This document shows, piece by piece, positions 63,289 to 64,000 of a stretch of DNA of 64,000 nucleotides. The notes under the pieces were generated by a model that was not told the DNA's origin, made no database searches, and worked only from the letters and a program-made list of their open reading frames with translations. Numbering within the stretch: the stretch's first letter is position 1; the number at the start of each line of letters is the position of its first letter. The stretch lies in the NCBI GenBank assembly GCA_018064425.1, contig JAGHVF010000020.1:59611-123610 (forward strand), read 5' to 3'. The translations under genes were made by a program, and so were the position numbers. Source of the DNA: Candidatus Colinaster equi (GTDB lineage: Bacteria; Bacillota; Clostridia; Lachnospirales; Lachnospiraceae).

Positions 63289-63792
63289 TTATTCATTGCT
63301 TGTATTTCTCTTCAACACAGTAATACCTGCATCGTCAGCAAAAACAAAATAGTTTCCATCATAAGAAAATCCATATATATACGGTTTATATCCATCATAT
63401 ATTAGTTGTTCAGTACCTTTATTTGTCCAAAATGATACACTTTCTCGAACTAGGTTCATTCCATACTCAAATACATCTTTAGATACAGAGGTCACTTTTT
63501 CCCCATATCCAGATTCACTTGGTAATGAACCGCCATATTGGCCAGCTATCGATATTTCCTCATTTAAGCCATTAACTATTGCTATTAACTCACCTTCATC
63601 ATAGTCACATTCTACTGTTGTTATTGTGCCTTTTTGACAATCAAAAATAGTTGCTTTGTCTGATGATATACATAGCATTCTTTCTGGATTATCTCTTGAA
63701 AATCCAAGCCAAATAAATCCTCCAACAACCTTTTCTATTGACACATCCCATTCATTTAAGCCATCAATATTTATCCAATGCTCTCCATACAT
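63289..63792 (-). CDS. Hypothetical protein (167 aa)
   Basis: Intact ORF with repeated IYGFSYDGNYFVFADD / FIWLGFSRDNPERMLCISSDKATIFD-like strands; no family recognised. Confidence 0.5.
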   Translation of the reverse strand: MYGEHWINIDGLNEWDVSIEKVVGGFIWLGFSRDNPERMLCISSDKATIFDCQKGTITTVECDYDEGELIAIVNGLNEEISIAGQYGGSLPSESGYGEKVTSVSKDVFEYGMNLVRESVSFWTNKGTEQLIYDGYKPYIYGFSYDGNYFVFADDAGITVLKRNTSNE

Positions 63793-64000
63793 ATATATCC
63801 CTCAGCCCGAATTATCAAAACAATTAATTTCCACTAAATTAATTGCGCGATATATTCTTTCAAATCATCCTCACAATTTTGTTGCACTTGATATAAAAAG
63901 TAAGCGCTAAATAAGTTGGTGCCTTTCGGCACGTTTATAATCCATGAGATAATGAACTCCATATAGTTAGGCGAGTTATAGTAATGCGTAGTAACGTTAG

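Noticed and set aside
63838-63957. Short minus-strand ORF MEFIISWIINVPKGTNLFSAYFLYQVQQNCEDDLKEYIAQLI
   Set aside because: Only about 40 aa, no recognisable family, near window edge; insufficient support.

Overview
64-kb window of a low-GC Firmicutes chromosome; protein features suggest Lachnospiraceae (inference, no 16S in window). Three blocks are visible. (1) About 1-28.8 kb: a large exopolysaccharide/capsule locus, mostly on the minus strand. It holds a CotH-like kinase (truncated by the window edge), a YfhO-like membrane protein, many GT2/GT4 glycosyltransferases, a SulP anion transporter, an EpsG/Wzy-like polymerase, a Wzz-like protein, a polyprenyl glycosylphosphotransferase, manC, GDP-fucose synthase, gmd, rfbD and a PTPS/QueD-like protein. 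(2) About 28.9-49.5 kb: three very large exported proteins (1379, ~2892 and ~1844 aa), with aspS and a small FeoB-associated-type Cys-rich protein between them. (3) About 49.5-64 kb: an accessory region that begins at the 5' end of an LMW protein-tyrosine phosphatase gene. It contains a two-gene CD-NTase + SLATT (CBASS-like) cassette, decayed tyrosine-integrase fragments, a GyrI-like/DUF3795/YjbR/WYL operon, a putative ATPase carrying a HEPN-like RHxxxH motif, an AAA ATPase + small TOPRIM-like partner, an isochorismatase-like hydrolase with a second WYL regulator, and an AraC-GyrI regulator next to a MATE transporter. Most notable are the LMW-PTP 5'-end signature recurring about 8.8 and 8.95 kb away (candidate att scars bounding a defence island), the defence-like gene pairs, and a giant secreted protein built of about seven divergent modules. 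All family calls come from reading the sequences by eye; no database search was run.
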